Source: Rachycentron canadum (lineage: Eukaryota > Chordata > Actinopteri > Carangiformes > Rachycentridae). Taken from it: a stretch of 64,000 bases of DNA. The DNA lies in contig CM076651.1 of NCBI GenBank assembly GCA_038496675.1, positions 22,307,019-22,371,018 of the forward strand. The letters run 5' to 3'. The translations under genes were made by a program, and so were the position numbers. This document shows positions 46,971 to 59,135 of the stretch, piece after piece; position 1 is the stretch's first letter, and each line of letters opens with the position of its first letter. Under the pieces are notes generated by a model. That model did no database searches. It was not told where the DNA came from and worked only from the letters and a program-made list of their open reading frames with translations.

Positions 46971-49435
46971 GTAAGATGTACTCTGCTTATTTATGGACTT
47001 ATGGAATAGATGATAAATCGCAATTAGTTTTAATTGCAGTTAGAACAAAGTAAATTCAATGAATTGGCAACTACTCTTAGGTCCACAAAATACACTTTCT
47101 GTTACACATCTCATAGAAAAATTGTTGTGAAAAGAAAAAAAAACAATTCCATCTTTAATTTGAATTGACAGAATATACCTGATATTACACATCATTTCAG
47201 GTAAACACTAATTCAAAGGCTCTGTTTGAATCCAACCTAATTTTTGCATCACCAAATATTAACATTATCACCACCAATCAGATGATTTCTCACATGACTG
47301 ATATCTCTGTCCACATTAAACTTTCTGCCAATTGCTGGATAGTGATATTGATTATATACTGTGTTGATATTGTAACAATTCACAAAAAAAAACAAAAAAA
47401 AAAAACAAGCTTTTACACAACTTACACAGGTTCTAAGTAAAAGCTAAATATTTTATATTATATTAGATAAAACTGGTTTAGCTGTAAAGTAAGTGCAGTG
47501 AACAAAATGTACTATATGTGTGTGTGTGTACAGTAAATAAATTTTGTTGCTATATTGTCAATGTGTATGTATATTTAGGTATGTGCATTAATGCTATGAA
47601 ACAGCATATTGTAGCATATTCATATTCTATACACTCTATTTACATTGCATATTAACAATATTACCAGCATAGTGTAGCTGCTGGAGAAAATTTTCAGTCT
47701 CAACAATCTACAAACCTACAACTGATTTTCCTCTGATTAATCAGAGCTCAATGACTCATGCACACAAACACAGAGTTAATTCAAAGTTAAAGAAAGTGTG
47801 AGTCTGAACAATGATTCCAGAGGACACTCTTACAGTGATTGTATCCATGTCTCTGGCTACATTCAGAACTATGTTTTTTGCCTGTCTCATTGTTGCCATT
47901 TTGTGTTTGTGTGAACACGTATGACCTATTTTTAATTGTGTAATGTTTTTTTTTTTTTTATCATTGTGCAGGGTATGCATGTGCTTTAGGATGCACCTGA
48001 AAGCAAACATTTGCACATGGTTTTTAACATGTTTCTCCATGTGTACACCTCCAGAGTTGTTTGTGACACATTTGTATGCATTTCATTTTGCATGTGTTTT
48101 TTGTCCATGTGTGTGAGATTTGTGTCTATGTGCACCTCTGTGTGAGAGGATGCGTTTATGTCTGTCTGTGTCCTGCACGCCTGTGTGAGCATGAGTCTGG
48201 CTGCCTGTTGTAGTGCCACGTGACTGGAATATCACCAAGCGATGCGGTCACTGAGTCCCTTTTCATGTGGAAAACCCCTTCTGGTCCTACAGTGACTCAA
48301 TCAAACACACATATACACACTTAACAATGATGTCTTGTGACTCTTGGGTACAGCAGTGCTACAGAGAAATCACAATAGTGTCTCTCTATACAGTGGACAA
48401 AATGTTTCTGAGGCACTAGAGAGGAATGGATTAGTACAGAAAACACATTTGGTTTCTATGTCTCGGTTCTCGGAAAAAAGTGTTCACTAGAAACACTAAC
48501 AAATGAAATAAATGTTCTTTGGGTTAAAATAGTTACGTAATATGTACACATTCTGGGATCCAGTATAAATATGTAAAGCTGAATGTCTTATGGTGCATTA
48601 GTGGCTTACAGCTTAGAGATGAAGCCCACACAGGTAGCCTCTATAGAGTTGCTTTAGATTATCTAAGGAAGTAACACACATATCCTCAAAAATATGTCTA
48701 TCTGCACAATTGCCCCAGGGACCCTGCCAGTTCTTTCTTTACTGTGTGTACTAGTTTGAGCTGAACTGAAAGTTTGTTTTAGAATATGTTACATTAATAT
48801 CAAATGAAATGCAATTTCCCCAATGTGGGACAAGTAAAGGAATTTGAATGACCTCAGTCATAAAACTATTAATTGATATATAATCACTTGGGGGTAGGAA
48901 AATCAACTCAAAACTGGCATTTTATAACCTGATAGAGTAAATATTATGACTATGCCAACACTTAGGCTGGAAGCAGACACAGAGCAACATTAACATTAAT
49001 TTAGATTGTGTTTGTGTCCATCCGATGAACGCAAGAAATTCATTCTTAGTTTTGTCTCTATCAACTCCTGAGGGAAACAGCTGACTGCTGGTCTTATTTT
49101 TGTAGCATTGGCCTTTGACTGTTGCACACACCAGGTTAAAGGTAACTTGTGAGGTTTTTTAGAAATCACACATATCTGCAGCCAGTTGAAACAAAAAAAA
49201 ATAAAAAAAATAGTCATGTGAAAGAAGACTGCTAGCTACTAAATATGGATAGTTTTCTGCTTTTAATGTTGTGCTAGGAAGCAAATAGGAAGCAGTTCAA
49301 ATATATGCACATTATAACCGTTTTGTTTTGTTTCTTTGCTAGCACTAGCTCTTAGATGTTAAAGTCCAGAAGTTGTGACAAACACTTCAGTGTTTGACTA
49401 CAAGTGTGTCTTCTCTCACAGTTTGTCCAGTGAAT
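46971..49435. other. Non-coding, probably lrrc38 intron
   Basis: AT-rich with an A-rich tract at 47384-47406 and a short (GT)n at 47518-47528. No exon or recognised repeat was seen. Confidence 0.45.
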
Positions 49436-49801
49436 GTAGAGTAGGGGGGGTACTGGGTACGGACAAGGGCGGTCAGGTCTCTTTGTCTCTATCTCACTCT
49501 CTGTAGGGCCAAGTCCGCTCCTCTTAGTTGCTGCTTCAGGGCCCCATATTAATCTCCGTTCTTTCCCTTGAATCAGTACCTGTAGGTATGTAAAAACACC
49601 CACACAGCTTGTGGCCCAATCGCCACGCAGTCCAGCCACTGCACACCTGCAGTGCATCTAGTTAATGGATAAGTCAGGGAGTGCCTAATTACTGGTATAT
49701 TGATTGCAGCTGGGGTGGCCATCTTGGAGCACCAGGTAAAAGTCCTCCCCTGGGAACTTTTCCTCCCATACTTCAGTTCCCCCATAGTCACCCAGTGACA
49801 T
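49436..49801 (-). repeat. Gypsy 3' LTR (shortened)
   Basis: Very similar to 52970-53412 but lacking about 190 bp at its lower-coordinate end and an 85-bp segment present in the other LTR. It ends gtgaca on the + strand next to the polypurine tract. Confidence 0.85.
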
Positions 49802-49827
49802 CCTCCCCCACTAATTGGTTCTAGCCC

Positions 49828-50690
49828 CTAGAACGAGGATTTAGGAGGCCCAGTTACCATACCTCTTGGGGGCCTGCCTTGGGTGTCCCGAGGCTGTGGT
49901 GGGGGGCTTCTCCTTTCTGCATTCGGTTCGGGGCCCACAGGGACCAATGTCCATCCCATTGAAGGTCGTGCTGGGGCGTCTGGGCTGGCCTGTCCCTCTC
50001 CTGTAGTTGTTAAGTAGTAAGGGCAGGGTCGGCACAGGTTACAGTGCAGTGTGCGGTCAGGACCCTGCCTCCCTTCAGGTTGCACCGTGTAGACAGATTT
50101 TCTTTGTCGTCGGTTGTCTCGGACCAGTACCCTGTGGGCAGTAACGGGCTGTTCGGTCATACAGGTGCTTGTTCCTTGCAGCAGCCCCTGCTAAATGTTT
50201 GGAAACCCGTTGATAGGCAGCATGGAGTCGATGGTGTTGGCCCATCCACTAAGTCGTACTCTGGGCTCCATCTGGCTGTCTTGTGCCATAGAGCTGATCA
50301 ATGGGTATGCACACATGCCTCCCGAACATCAGATAAGTGGGAGCATAGCCCGTAGAGCTGTGGATGGTATTATTATAGGCTTGCAATAAGGAGGGGAGAT
50401 GGTCCACCTACCTGTTCTGTTGTGCTGCCTCCAAGGTCCCCAACAGGCTTAGGTTGAATCTCTCGCACCCTCCGTTCCCTTGTGGGTGGTATGGCCCTTG
50501 CAGTGGTAGAGGCGGTCTGGTCAGCTGTGGGAATAGCCCAGGCATATTTGGTAAACAAGTCTGTGACCACCAGAATGTTCTGGTAGCGATCGGTCGGCCG
50601 ACTTAAGCTCAAAAAGTCCATGGCAACAATATGGAGGGGAGCCTTGAGCAACACGGGGACTTTACCATCTTGTCTTGCTTTGAAGAGCAC
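49828..50690 (-). pseudogene. Gypsy integrase remnant
   Basis: The minus strand reads ILVVTDLFTKYAWAIPTA with the first catalytic Asp, then jumps to YHPQGNGGCERFN with the catalytic Glu, and then to the C-terminal NNTIHSSTGYAPTYLMFGR. The segment carrying the second catalytic Asp (normally in an SDQG motif) is deleted, and several stops follow. Catalytically dead. Confidence 0.8.
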
Positions 50691-50855
50691 ACATCGTGGG
50701 CTGCCTTAAATGTACAGATGCCTCCATCCTTGGCCAATAGAAGTTTCTCCTCACCAGAGAGGGTGTCCTCTCCTGGCCTTGCTGGCCCATCTGTGTGTGG
50801 TAGGTACCTAAGAGACTGGCTCTGGGGTTGCGGCACAACTATCTGAAACACATCA

Positions 50856-51503
50856 TCATTCCAGGTAGTTTGAGAGTGTGGCCAGATCGTTGTCGTTCCC
50901 CTGCAACTCCCTCCAACGGCATGGGAACCACCCCCAGCTAGCAGGGACAATGTCATTGCTCGACCCTGGTGCTTCCACCACTACTACTATAAGCTCACCA
51001 TCAGGCTGAGTCAGCTTCAAACCGTATTTCTCCATGGCCTGGAATACTTCTCCGAGGTGCCGGAGGTGGGAGGAGAAGTTTGGGACAATCGCATCGTCAA
51101 GGTACACCAAAGTGGAGTCAACCAACTGCCCCCCCAGACACCTCTGCATCAACCTCTGGAATGTGGGTGGGGCATTGCAGAGGCCAAAGGGAATTCTATC
51201 CCACTCAAAGAGCCCAAAAGGGGTGGTGAATGTGGTTCTCTCTCTGTCTCTTTCCTCCATCTGCACCTGCCAGTAACCGCTGGCCAGTTCTAAGGTGGAG
51301 TACCACGCAGCCTGCGTCAGGGTGGTGAGGGAGTCCTCTATCTGTGAGAGGGGAAAAGCGTCCTTCTTAGTTACGCGGTTGAGCTTCCTATAGTCGACGC
51401 AGAACCTCCAAGCCCCGCTCTTCTTCTGCACCAGCACTATTGGAGCCGCCCAGGGACTGCTGCTTTCCCAAATAATGCCTCCATCCAACATGCCGCGCAG
51501 CAA
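50856..51503 (-). pseudogene. Gypsy reverse transcriptase, C-terminally truncated
   Basis: A long open frame carries the classic RT order: SSPWAAPIVLVQKK, CVDYRKLNRVT, the FGLCNAPPTFQRLM palm motif and the YLDD catalytic box. About 30 residues past YLDD the sequence switches to unrelated Val-rich codons and stops, so the thumb and RNase H are missing. Confidence 0.85.
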
Positions 51504-51720
51504 GGTGCGAATGTGGCACTGTGACGCCCTGCACCCGAAAGTCTACCACCACATAGCCGAGGTATGGGATATCCAACCCGCTTGCGCCCCGCAAGGTCAG
51601 CCATGGTGCCTCCAGCCCCTGTAATTGTTGGACATCAAACAGTTCATTACACAAACTTTGCGAGAGCAGAGTAACTTGAGAGCCAGTATCGACTAGGCAT
51701 CTGACCTTCTTTCCATTGAC
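51388..51720 (-). pseudogene. Gypsy aspartic protease region
   Basis: The minus strand around 51690 reads CLVDTGSQVTLLSQ, the retropepsin active site (DTGS), followed by a TLRGASGLDIPYLGYVVVDF segment typical of the protease of this clade. The frame differs from that of the following RT, which suggests either a natural frameshift or decay. Confidence 0.75.
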
Positions 51721-52144
51721 ATTTACCCACCAAAATGTCCTTGGGGGAAGGTGAGGGGTCAGTTGGAGGGGTCCCGACCACTTGACCCACCATGGCCAGA
51801 GAAGCTAAAAACCCTCTTAAAGAGGCATGTCGGGGTGCACATTGCCTACTGATGTGTCCTGCCTTACCACACCAGTTGCAGATAGGCCTACCATGGTCAT
51901 CCCACTGGAACCTGGGACCAGAGAATCGGCCCGAGTGTCGCTCCCGCTCGCCTTCTGAGGAGAACTTCTCATGGGAAACAGGTGGGCCAGATGGTCGACT
52001 CTGCCGTAGCTCATCTAAGAGGGTCTTAGACAGCTCAGCCATCTGTTCTTTCACATCCTTCATTATCTCCACATAGAGTATCTGTTTCCAGTTGACTGCG
52101 TGCCGGGGGGTGAGGGCACTGGCACTGCTGGCGGCCATACACAT
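51647..52144 (-). pseudogene. Gypsy nucleocapsid with CCHC zinc knuckle
   Basis: Contains CNWCGKAGHISRQC (C-X2-C-X4-H-X4-C), the retroviral-type zinc knuckle that binds element RNA. It is in a different frame from the capsid upstream and overlaps it by 80 nt. Confidence 0.8.
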
Positions 52145-52722
52145 GGGTCGTTTGCCTCTAGCTGGTCCAGCTCCAGGGCCAGAGCCTCCTTCCGGACCTC
52201 AAATAAATCAAACAAATCTGAGTTTTGGCGAAGCTGTAACCTCAGGATATGGCGGACTGGGCCATCACGAAGCCCCATAAGAAACTGATCTCGCAATAAC
52301 ATCTCTCCATCGCCCAGTCCGTGGTCCCTCCTCCCCTTCAATTGGAGGAACAGCTCTCGGATTTGTAACGAAAAAGAGCAGAGAGATTGTTTTGGCCCTT
52401 TCCTGTAAATCAAGTATTGGGCCCTCAAAGTGGCTGTTACCGCCATAAAGCTCAACCAAAAGATCAAAAACAGCTTTGGGGGTGTTATGTATAATCGTCT
52501 GGTGCAGCCTGGACTTCCCTCTTCGCCCTCTAGTGAGCCAAGAATGAACTGCAGTTTCTGTGGCTCACTCAATCCCTGTAAAGCAGCCAAATAATTTATT
52601 TGGGTTTTCCACTCCGGCAGGCTTAGCACAGACCCAGGTCCACCAAACCTCTGGGCCCATGGGGCTCCCATAAAAACAGGCATCACTTGGGAGCGTGATA
52701 CTGGTGCCTCGTCATCAGACAT
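52063..52722 (-). pseudogene. Gypsy gag (capsid) frame
   Basis: Starts at an ATG (52722) 40 bases after the primer-binding site. The sequence includes FLMGLRDGPVRHILRLQLRQ, a typical C-terminal capsid motif of fish gypsy elements. A central stretch is better read in another frame (52265-52459), so two compensating frameshifts are likely. Confidence 0.75.
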
Positions 52723-52779
52723 AATGAGGGGTACTAGACGCTCAAACTCAGAGTAACAATCCTGTCAGCAACGCCAAGT

Positions 52780-53412
52780 TGTAGCACGTGGAAACCGCCT
52801 GCGTGACCATAAAGCGTTACTCTGAGGAGCAAACCAGACACCGGCACCAGAGTAAAAGAAAATAAAAATAAGTCTTTATTTATACAAAAATGGGTTTAAA
52901 AGGCTATAGTCAAGAGGCAGTTGAAGGGTCAAGGTGAGTCCAGGCTGTCCAGGCAAAAGGGGGAGAAAGGGGAGGGGTACTGGGTACGGACAAGGGCGGT
53001 CAGGTCTCCTTGTCTCTATCTCTCTCTCACTCTCTGTATGGCCAAGTCCACTCCTCTTTGTTGCTGCTTCAGGGCCTCATATTAATCCATCATCCTTATC
53101 CTGCCCCAGTTCCTCCAGGCTCCAGCACACTTCCAGCGCTCAGTCCCCCTCCACAACCGGTTCTCCTGTCTCCGCTCTTTCCTTTGAATCAGTATATGTA
53201 GGTAAAACACCCCCACACAGCTTGTGGCCCAATCGCCACACAGTCCAGCCACTGCACACCTGCAGTGCATCCAGTTAATAGATAAGTCAGGGAGTGCCTA
53301 ATTACTGGTATATTGATTGCAGCTGGGGTGGCCATCTTGGAGCACCAGGTAAAAGTCCTCCTGGGAACTTTTCCTCCCATACTTCAGTTCCCCCATAGTC
53401 ACCCACGTGACA
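52780..53412 (-). repeat. Gypsy 5' LTR (fuller copy)
   Basis: On the + strand it begins tgtagcacgtgg and ends ccacgtgaca, with TG...CA termini extended to an imperfect inverted repeat. It is 633 bp and followed on its inner side by the primer-binding site. No convincing target-site duplication with the other LTR was found. Confidence 0.85.
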
Positions 53413-53565
53413 CATTTATGCACAAAGATGAAAACACAAACTCTATTCTACTAAGTATATAGAAGTGTGTGTGTTTGTTGGTGTGTCTGTCTCTGGGGAC
53501 ACACACAAAGACAAGATGGCCATTTCAAAATGGTCACTGCGACCACAAGGCCTGTTGGCAGACGT

Positions 53566-53742
53566 GTTGTTATCACGACTCTGGAACAAAGGACTCAGAT
53601 GTGTGAATCAGTAGGTTCCAAAAACAGCATATTTATTAAATCCAAGATACACAGTCAGGTGGAGATAATGAGACACAGGTGAAACCTATTAGGGGAGGAG
53701 CAAGTAATCAAACAGGCGGGAAACACAAGAGGCAAGGAGATG
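53566..53742 (-). repeat. Partial gypsy-type LTR
   Basis: Shares tattaaatccaagatacaca and gagataatgagacacaggtg with the LTR at 44821-45266 but lacks its middle. It lies 150 bp outside the larger gypsy element. Confidence 0.6.
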
Positions 53743-56129
53743 TTAGCATGAGTTAGTTAAATTTCCAAAGTATCCATAAAAAAAAAAAAAAACGCCCCCT
53801 CTCTTTGGGTATCTCTCCAAAGACACACCCCTTAAACACACAAAGTTACACGAAGGATAATAATAATAATATTCAATAATAATAATAACAATTATATTCA
53901 ACTCCAAACCTGGATTTGGCTCTTATAGAAGGGATTGAGTGAGAACATATAGCGATGGTCATATTCAGTCTTTTTTTTAATTACAGTAGGCCTTTATCTC
54001 TAACCACTTTCAAGCCACAGCCTTTTGAAATCCTTATGTCAAAATCCAGTTTTATTGCATTATCCACTGTCACATAATGAAGGGAAAATGAAACAGGCAG
54101 GATGAGGCTGTTGATGCTAACAATAGGGCTGGAGCGATGAGTTGATAAATCTAAAATTAATCTTTTCTGGTGTATTTTTTTGTAGCTATTCCTACAGGAA
54201 ACTAGGAACTAGACTAGGAAAGGACAATGAATCAAAGTATTACCTTTATTTAATTTGTTAACTCCAGGCCAGGCAAATGAGCAGATAATCTGTGAACACT
54301 GAGTCAGAGTGAAATGACAATTCTGCAGCAAGAGCCTGGTTATTTATTGGAGCAGAAGGATGATCTTTTACGATGTTTTTAGCCTTGTCAACTCACCTGA
54401 ACATTTCTGTGTCCAGAATTGAACAGAACAGTTTAAATAGATGTTAGACTGAGAAATGCAGAAGGCTGCCTTGCTAGACAGCCTTGTGATATTGGTAGAA
54501 TATGTTTCTCACGCATCGCAAATTTAGAGTTTACTGGCTGCAGGTGGAGGGACTAGGCTGGGCGGAGACGTAGAGGCATGGGCAATAGCTGCATGAGCTG
54601 AAACATTTCTGAGCAACTAGAGGCATGAATCAATAGTTTGGATTGCTGTCACAAGAGATTGGGTTGTGACCAATAAGGTATCAGAAGACAGCATGAATGG
54701 AACATATAGAGTTGCAGTAAGAGCAGCAGGACAAGCACTAGGAGTAGCAGAGACACCCAGGGTAAAGGAAGGAGCAGAATTTGACAGCCTTCTGAGTGGC
54801 TGATTTTCTGGTGGCTTTCTAGCCATGCTGGAACTGGGGGCTCTTCTGCAGTAGGTGACAAAGCAACGGCAGAATCGCTGCCTGCAATTAGGCTTGTCAT
54901 CTTGCATATTTGGGCTAGATCGCTGAGCTAGGTGCTTTTCCATAGACTGAGATGGCTGCTGAGACCACATGACATATGGGATTAGGTCAGCTCAGGTCAG
55001 TCCAGTTCTAGTAATAGCAGTAATAGTAATAGTTCTTGTAAAACTCCCAGACCACCTAACTCCCAAACATCCCCATAACCAACAGGGCTTCTACTTCAGT
55101 AGTACTGGGGTGAGCTTGCATGGAAAATGTGGAATTTTTTGCATTTCAATGTCTGATTGGATAGATCAGTGAAAAGCAAAGCAGCAAACAATCCAGCCAA
55201 CCTGTTATCTAAGTGGGGTCTCAGAATATTGAGGCAAGCCCCTTAAATAATTTGCTATCTATTTACTGTTATGCGGGGCCTCTACCTCACAAACTGCAAT
55301 ACATCAAGGAGTACTCTTCGTGTGACATATTTAACTTTCTTAATGCATCAAATAAGTCTGGTGATGACATTATTGTAAAATTTGAGAGGTTTAAGTTGAT
55401 TCTCTTTTAATTGACCCAGTCACAGCCATCATTTTTGACCTAAAACAAACTGTAGACGGGTGATGTTACGCGAGTAAACACGTCACAAGTGATTAGTTAC
55501 ACTGAAGTCCAACAACACTATAAACCAGCCACTTTAAAAATATGTTTGGATTTACATATGAGTTGAATAAATATGGAAAACAAAACACTACTAGCAAGTA
55601 GGCTCTGTCATCATCTCAGACAGTTTGAGCAACATTACATTAAACATGAGATTTTAGCAGAATTACTTGCGGACCACCTGGGGTCACTGGACTACACTTT
55701 GAGAAAAGCTGTGCTTATCTGTATAGTATCAGGATAGTCAATCAGATAGTTAATCAGCTTAACATTGTGGCTAACCAGCAACCTAAGCAGACATCATAAT
55801 AAAGCTCAGTGGATACATATGTCCAGATCAGTCAAATATATCAACAAAGTTAATAATTCTGTGCTTAGCCATGTTGTACTAGGCTGTGCTAGTTTAGATT
55901 AGGCTCAGTTAAACTGTACTTAGTAATTGGAACAAAAAAAAAAAAGTTCTTTCCAGTGTTCTGCTCATGAAGTCCAGTGAGTGTGTGTGATTTGGTGTAG
56001 TGAGGTCCTGAAGTCGGTGTTGCAGAGGAAGTCACTGCTCCTTTGTTCTTCTTAAAGAGATAGCTGTTCCTCACTTATTCTGTTACAAGTTCCTGTTGCT
56101 TGGATAAACACAAACTTTGTGTCATAACA
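53743..56129. other. Non-coding DNA between two LTR elements
   Basis: There are poly(A) and (TAA)n tracts at 53779-53793 and 53859-53890. A minus-strand open frame at 54617-54970 is Ser/Pro-rich and has no recognisable similarity. Confidence 0.4.
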
Positions 56130-56176
56130 CCTAGCACCAGATTAACTTGGTTATCCAAGTTACCCCCTCTACAGTG

Positions 56177-56318
56177 TCTTCTTCTCCTAACATAACGACT
56201 CCGAAAGTACTGTTTCCCCCCAACCCTCTACAAGTCACATTCACCACTGCCACCACTGATCTTTTTCCCAGAATATAATCATCAACTCTGTCACTGCCTC
56301 CTAGCCCAGTCATTTTAC
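56177..56318 (-). repeat. Copy of a BEL gag-leader segment outside the left LTR
   Basis: About 142 bp that align with 60367-60506 inside the element at roughly 85-90 percent by eye (minus-strand reading LGKRSVVAVVNVT in both). Its position outside the LTR pair suggests a second, mostly deleted element or a rearrangement. Confidence 0.7.
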
Positions 56319-56397
56319 TAATGCGTCTCAAAAGATGTGTGAGAAGTTTTGAGATTTGTCTATATAGAGTCAATAATGTTAGGCAACAAATTATTCC

Positions 56398-56607
56398 TGT
56401 TGGATCAAAATAACTAATTGTTCGTGGGGCTGAGTGAGCATGAGGGAAACCCACGAAGGAGTAGGGAGCGCAAGATTCAGGTAGGCAGAGCTTTTATTTT
56501 CCTTTCAACCTTTGGTTACATGTGCTCTTTTGTTTCTCTTTTTTCATGTGTGGTTTTAGCTCTGCAAAAGAGCACAAAATTAGGTAAATGAAATAAGGTA
56601 ATTTACA
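56398..56607 (-). repeat. BEL/Pao LTR, left copy
   Basis: Shares cagagcttttattttccttt and tgtgctcttttgtttctctt with 61420-61647. Its inner edge is uncertain, since no polypurine tract is visible. Confidence 0.65.
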
Positions 56608-57239
56608 GGATGCACATAGGCCAAGGTCAAAAGTCTGTCTGACAGACCTCATAGGGTTAACCCCTCATTGCCACAAAATATCTGAAGGCCATTGGGAATG
56701 CATCTGAGTCCAGACTTTGGAGGACGTCCAGATGAACACATTATGTAGTCATGCATTTAAATATTATACCCCAGCATTTTCCTGACCTCCTGCCAACCTT
56801 CACAGTGAATGGTCTAAAGCAGGAGTTTCTCATCATACTCCTGGATCAGGGGTTTGGCAATGGGATGGCTGGAGTCCAACACAAAAGGTCAGGGTCAAGA
56901 TCCTGTGATCCCCTTAGCCTTCCTCCAACTCGGATAATTCCAAGAACCTGATCTAGCTGTGGTGCCAAGCATGATAACTCACTGCTAATAATTCTACTGA
57001 AAAGCTGTCCATCTGGGATTTTTTTTTATGTGAAGGATTTTATCTTCAAGCTGTGGTTGAGAGGCTGGATTGGAGTCCAGGAGAGGTAAAGCTGCTGAAA
57101 CAGCATCCTTCCAGGGAGACGTCCAAAGTGCTTGTAAAGATCAAGATATTAAGGAATTTGGTAGGTTTTCTAATCTCACTGTTGTCCTCTTCACTTGAAA
57201 TAGTGATAAGGCAAGGACACTGATAACTGGCTAAGAAAA

Positions 57240-57893
57240 GGCAGGGCAAGGCAATTTTATTTGTATAGCCCATTTTTACAAACAGTTTGTCTCAAAGGGC
57301 TTTACATAGCATCATAACAACATCCTCTGCCCTTAGACCCTCACATCGACTTTTAACAGGGAAAAAAGAGAAACCTCATGGTGAGCAACAGAGGAGGGAT
57401 CCCTCACCCAGGATGGGCAGATGTGCAATAGATGTTGTATACATACAAGAAAACAGGTTACAATACAGAATATGCACAGCATGGAAATGGTGTGCAGGAG
57501 CTAACAAAGGCAGTTTTTGGTGGGAGGGAAGGCAGGGAGAGTCAGGCAGCTTAATGGGAGTAATGGGTGGTAGACTGGTTCCTGGGAAGGGAGGGCAGGT
57601 TGGTTTAACAGCAGGGGAAAAAGGGGAAGGGGGTGATGCAGCGGGCGGTTGGTGGAGAGAGATGGAGCTTCAGTGGATCTGTGGAAACACAAGGTGCAGC
57701 AGATAATGAAAATGATCATTTAAAGTGTGGGAGAGAGGAGAGAGCTCCATGTAACCTGATGTGTCCCCCAGCAGTCTAAGTCTATAGCAGCCTAGCTATA
57801 AAATGGTTCAGAGCTACCTGAACCGGCCCAAACTAAAAGCTCTGTCATAGAGGAAGGTTTTAAGCCTAGTCTTAAATGTAGTGAGAAAGGAAG
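57240..57893 (-). mobile_element. LINE 3' tail, (GGCAA)n family, copy 3, nested in BEL/Pao element
   Basis: Nearly identical to 4871-5583 and 63480-64000. It lacks a segment of about 25 bp after cctcacatcgac and the (GA)-rich stretch seen in copy 1. It ends in the same terminal LINE codons (RLKTFLYDRAF-like), where 5' truncation occurred. Confidence 0.8.
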
Positions 57894-58000
57894 GAGGGTC
57901 CCAAAGTCCATCTCTGTGGTTGTGCCAGAGAGTGTTTAGCCTTTAGGTGAGATCATCAGCTGGGTTAAGGGAACTCTCCACATATCTCTGTCTCCATTTG

Positions 58001-58540
58001 TCAGTTCCCAAATTTCTGCAATTTGTGTGCCAACAAATCAGAATGGAGCCACTGCACTCCAAAGTGTGGTGACTGCACACAGTTCAAGCTGTGGCATAGA
58101 AATCTGCTGCTTTGGTGCCACCATGGATCTGGCCATGACAAAGGCAAGAGATACCTGGCCATACTGGTCTTTAGAAGGAAGGTAAGCCACTGAGCCAAAT
58201 GCTCTGTCAGAGGCATCACAAAAGATGTGCAAGTCTCTGTTAAAACAATGCTCATCAAGAAAGTACGAGTCATAACATCTGGGTAGTCACCTATGAGAGC
58301 ATATTATCAGCCTCTCAGGAAATGCAGCGTTCTGCCAGACAAGCAGGCTCAATAGGGTCATCCCAGCCTCTTTGAGACTTCCACAGATCCTGCAACAGTA
58401 TTTTGATGAGGTTCCAAGGACCCGACACTTGTAGCACAAGTTACTAATATTGTGGGAGAGCCATAGCTCACAGGACTCAGAGTGATCTGAGGGAGGCAAA
58501 TGGTGGATTACAGATTGCTTGCCCACTGAATTTCAAATCC
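58001..58540 (-). pseudogene. BEL/Pao polymerase C-terminal part (RNase H region)
   Basis: The minus strand reads IFCDASDRAFGSVAYL and SMVAPKQQISMPQLELCAVT at 58038-58232, the RNase H-like region of BEL/Pao. Upstream, about 58330-58420, a CGS/SLKEAGMTLL-like stretch matches the connection domain in a shifted frame. Stops and frame changes make it inactive. Confidence 0.7.
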
Positions 58541-58619
58541 TCCAATGACCAAGAAATTCCTCAAGCTGTCCACAAAGGACTGAGCAGCACTGACAGATGG
58601 GAAACTTCAACACAGTCAT

Positions 58620-59009
58620 CTACATCAAAGAACTGCTCAATGGACTTTCGGGGGTCATGATCCCCACCAAGGTGATCCCTGGCATGGCGCTGTAGAGCAT
58701 AAATGGCATTTCAAGAGCTCCATGTTGTGCCAAAGGATTAATTTCCCCTTCCTCCCTCCAGATGAAACGGAGGAAGGGCTTGTCTTTGGGCAGCAGACAA
58801 ACCTGATAAAACATGGCCTTGATATCACTGGTGACTGCAACAGGCTGCTGCCAGAAATGAAGAAGCGCACCCAGAGATGGACCAAGGATGGGACAAGGTA
58901 AGCTGTTGTTCAAGCTCTGACCATTAGTGTCAGTGAGAACAGTTGAACATCGGTCTGTGTTTTCCTCCCTGTTACTTAACAACGTGATGGGGAAGAAACT
59001 AGGATGCAC
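58620..59009 (-). pseudogene. BEL/Pao reverse transcriptase fragment
   Basis: Contains PVAVTSDIKAMFYQVCLLPK and FLRFIWREEG, the first palm motif (catalytic Asp in SDIKAMF) of BEL/Pao reverse transcriptases. The second catalytic box was not found because the frame breaks downstream. Confidence 0.8.
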
Positions 59010-59135
59010 CTGAGTTGGGACCGGAGTGCGAGTCTGGCTCTAGTTTGGTGACATAATCAGCCTCAACCACTTTAAGAATCTTAGTAGAATGGACCTCTGC
59101 CAACTTTGGATCTTTCTTGAGATGCTGTTCAGAAC

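Larger units (their letters stand above)
49436..53412 (-). mobile_element. Ty3/gypsy LTR retrotransposon, internally deleted
   Basis: Order on the minus strand: 5' LTR (53412-52780), primer-binding site beginning TGGCGTTGCTGACAGG (about 52776-52761), gag, CCHC nucleocapsid, protease, reverse transcriptase, a remnant of integrase, a polypurine tract (gtgggggagga, about 49802-49812) and 3' LTR (49801-49436). RNase H, the N-terminal part of integrase and the central integrase core are missing, and gag is frameshifted. The element is therefore unable to move on its own. LTRs differ by large indels, so it is not recent. It probably sits in the lrrc38 intron, in antisense. Confidence 0.88.

Noticed and set aside
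54617..54970. 117-codon minus-strand open frame
   Set aside because: No recognisable similarity, no splice or retroelement context; probably chance.
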